Source: Phycisphaerales bacterium (lineage in GTDB: Bacteria > Planctomycetota > Phycisphaerae > Phycisphaerales > UBA1924). Taken from it: 35,249 nt of DNA. The position numbers and the translations under genes were made by a program. Positions 34,436-35,249 of the stretch are shown here, piece by piece; positions within the stretch are counted from its first letter, which is position 1, and each line of letters opens with the position of its first letter. The notes below the pieces were generated by a model that ran no database searches, was not told where the DNA came from, and saw nothing but the letters and a program-made list of their open reading frames with translations. The stretch lies in the NCBI GenBank assembly GCA_013360675.1, contig JABWBB010000030.1, positions 1 through 35,249 of the forward strand, in the 5' to 3' direction.

Positions 34436-34505
34436 CCCGCACGAACGCGTGCGAACCCGGTCTTCGACATCGCCTCATCTTCCAATAGTCTCTTCGGTCC
34501 GGGTA

Positions 34506-34526
34506 GCACAGGCGTCCCGCCTGTGC
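34506..34526. repeat. REP-like palindrome, variant stem
   Basis: gcacaggcg-tcc-cgcctgtgc: 9-bp perfect stem. It shares the inner CAGGCG/CGCCTG with the ggggcaggc palindromes, but the outer bases differ on both sides so that pairing is kept. Confidence 0.7.
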
Positions 34527-34569
34527 ATTCTCAACTCATGATTCTTCCGGGCTTCCTTCCCCATCTCGT

Positions 34570-34592
34570 GGGGCAGGCGGCCCGCCTGCCCC
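34570..34592. repeat. GC palindrome, third copy of the ggggcaggc hairpin
   Basis: ggggcaggc-ggccc-gcctgcccc, identical to the core at 32940-32962, preceded by the same ctcgt and followed by ccta. It lies between convergent genes ending at 34435 and 34623, where it could also stop transcription. Confidence 0.8.
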
Positions 34593-34622
34593 TACACCCC
34601 CTCCTGATCGCAACCACCTGCG

Positions 34623-35171
34623 TTACTGCATCACATATTCATCCTCGAGGTACCGCTCGCTCGCGTCGGCTCCGATCACCGTGTAGACCACGCGCAACTT
34701 CAGGCCCGTCCCGCCGCCGCTCTGCCAACTCGCCACCCACGCCGGCGCGATCAGCGGGATGCGATACGTCCGTGTGGCCCGGTCATACCGGCGCGAGTTC
34801 TCGTCCGGGTCGGCCAGGTCCGCCACTTCCCACGCCAGCTCCTGGCGCTCGACGCCTGACGCCCCCGCGCCCCCCGGCTTGTACATCTGCACGCGCAGCT
34901 TCCCGATCGACTTCACGACGTCCCCGTACCGGTCCTTGAGTTCATAGTGCAGCACGATCAGCCCGCGATCCGGCGGCTGTCCTGCGGACGGGCCCTCGGC
35001 GTGCGTCAGCGGGTGCACGCGGATCGTCACCGCCGCAAAGGGCTCGCTCGTCGGCGCCCCCGCGAACCCGCCGCCCGTGCTGGGCTTCTTGGGTGGCGAG
35101 CACCCCGCGCACAACACCGCGGCGATCACCGCCGCCCCCAGACTCGCCCATGCATGTCGCGCCCTGTTCAT
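34623..35171 (-). CDS. Lipoprotein of unknown function
   Basis: 182 residues. N-terminal signal MNRARHAWASLGAAVIAAVL with lipobox-like CAGC and a Pro/Gly-rich linker (SPPKKPSTGGGFAGAPTSEP). The mature domain is beta-rich (VTIRVHPLTHAEG, LIVLHYELKDRYGDVVKS, TYRIPLIAPAWVASWQSG, LKLRVVYTVIGADA), of one-domain size. I do not recognise a family. A GTG two codons upstream (35177) is an alternative start; neither has a strong ribosome binding site. Transcribed towards the amidohydrolase gene. Confidence 0.75.
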   Translation of the reverse strand: MNRARHAWASLGAAVIAAVLCAGCSPPKKPSTGGGFAGAPTSEPFAAVTIRVHPLTHAEGPSAGQPPDRGLIVLHYELKDRYGDVVKSIGKLRVQMYKPGGAGASGVERQELAWEVADLADPDENSRRYDRATRTYRIPLIAPAWVASWQSGGGTGLKLRVVYTVIGADASERYLEDEYVMQ

Positions 35172-35192
35172 GCCCACAGTCTACCGCGGGTT

Positions 35193-35249
35193 CTACCCCG
35201 CGCGCCGGCCCCCCTCGCGCGGGCGCAGCGTCTCGATGGCGCGCCCCAG
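35193..35249 (-). CDS. Possible C-terminal end of a gene entering from the right edge
   Basis: A frame open to the window edge encodes LGRAIETLRPREGGRRAG then TAG. It has the same direction as the lipoprotein gene and ends 22 bases before it. Only 18 codons are visible, so it may be a chance frame. Confidence 0.35.
   Translation of the reverse strand: MGRAIETLRPREGGRRAG

Overview
The window looks like a GC-rich chromosome segment from the Planctomycetota, most likely a Phycisphaerae-type bacterium. This is inferred from gene content, not from a marker gene. The pointers are two secreted proteins ending in a PEP-CTERM-like tail (P-T-P/T-G-V, hydrophobic helix, RRRR), a secreted beta-propeller ending in a type I dockerin, pseudopilins with a C-terminal DG motif, and Gram-negative envelope genes (LptE, a BamD-like TPR protein, a beta-barrel protein). 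I saw no tRNA, rRNA, CRISPR array, transposase or integrase.

Layout. Bases 1-690 hold a GNAT fragment and a convergent small unknown gene that runs head-on into an rmuC lacking its N-terminal part, so a junction near 680-750 is suspected. From 2.2 to 10.2 kb everything is on the minus strand. Read in transcription order it is: a promoter, a cobalamin (B12) riboswitch with a terminator-type expression platform, a PEP-CTERM-like secreted protein, a PQQ-like beta-propeller with dockerin, a pseudopilin, a Bfd-like [2Fe-2S] protein, a BamD-like TPR protein, LptE, and FtsH after a short gap. 10.2-17.3 kb carries housekeeping and single genes: an alpha/beta hydrolase, glycyl-tRNA synthetase, another PEP-CTERM-like protein with a strong terminator, a membrane protein, an exported metallophosphoesterase, a MetA-type outer-membrane protein and a VOC protein. 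17.6-19.7 kb is thiC under a TPP riboswitch whose 3' strand contains the ribosome binding site.

19.7-22.8 kb has a DUF1697 protein, two tandem paralogous membrane proteins and an NAD(P)-binding epimerase-like protein. 22.9-25.4 kb is a distinctive three-gene minus-strand cassette: a secreted ten-cysteine mini-protein, a membrane-anchored unknown, and a protein fusing a MauE/DoxX-like membrane domain to an internal prepilin. Its upstream region has a perfect TTGACA followed by a run of 18 G, which looks like a length-variable promoter spacer. 25.5-28.9 kb (plus strand) has an exported isoaspartyl peptidase and an exported cyanophycinase-like S51 peptidase, together a plausible system for using external cyanophycin, then a LapA-like protein and an MscS channel. 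28.9-34.4 kb has two exported amidohydrolase-superfamily proteins, one a double-domain protein whose first half has lost the metal motif. They are separated and followed by REP-like GC palindromes. The window ends with a minus-strand lipoprotein and the tail of a further open frame.

The two most interesting things are the B12-riboswitch-controlled surface-protein locus (a possible B12 capture system using a beta-propeller, in parallel to Bacteroides BtuG) and the Cys-rich peptide / MauE-prepilin cassette behind a putative phase-variable promoter.
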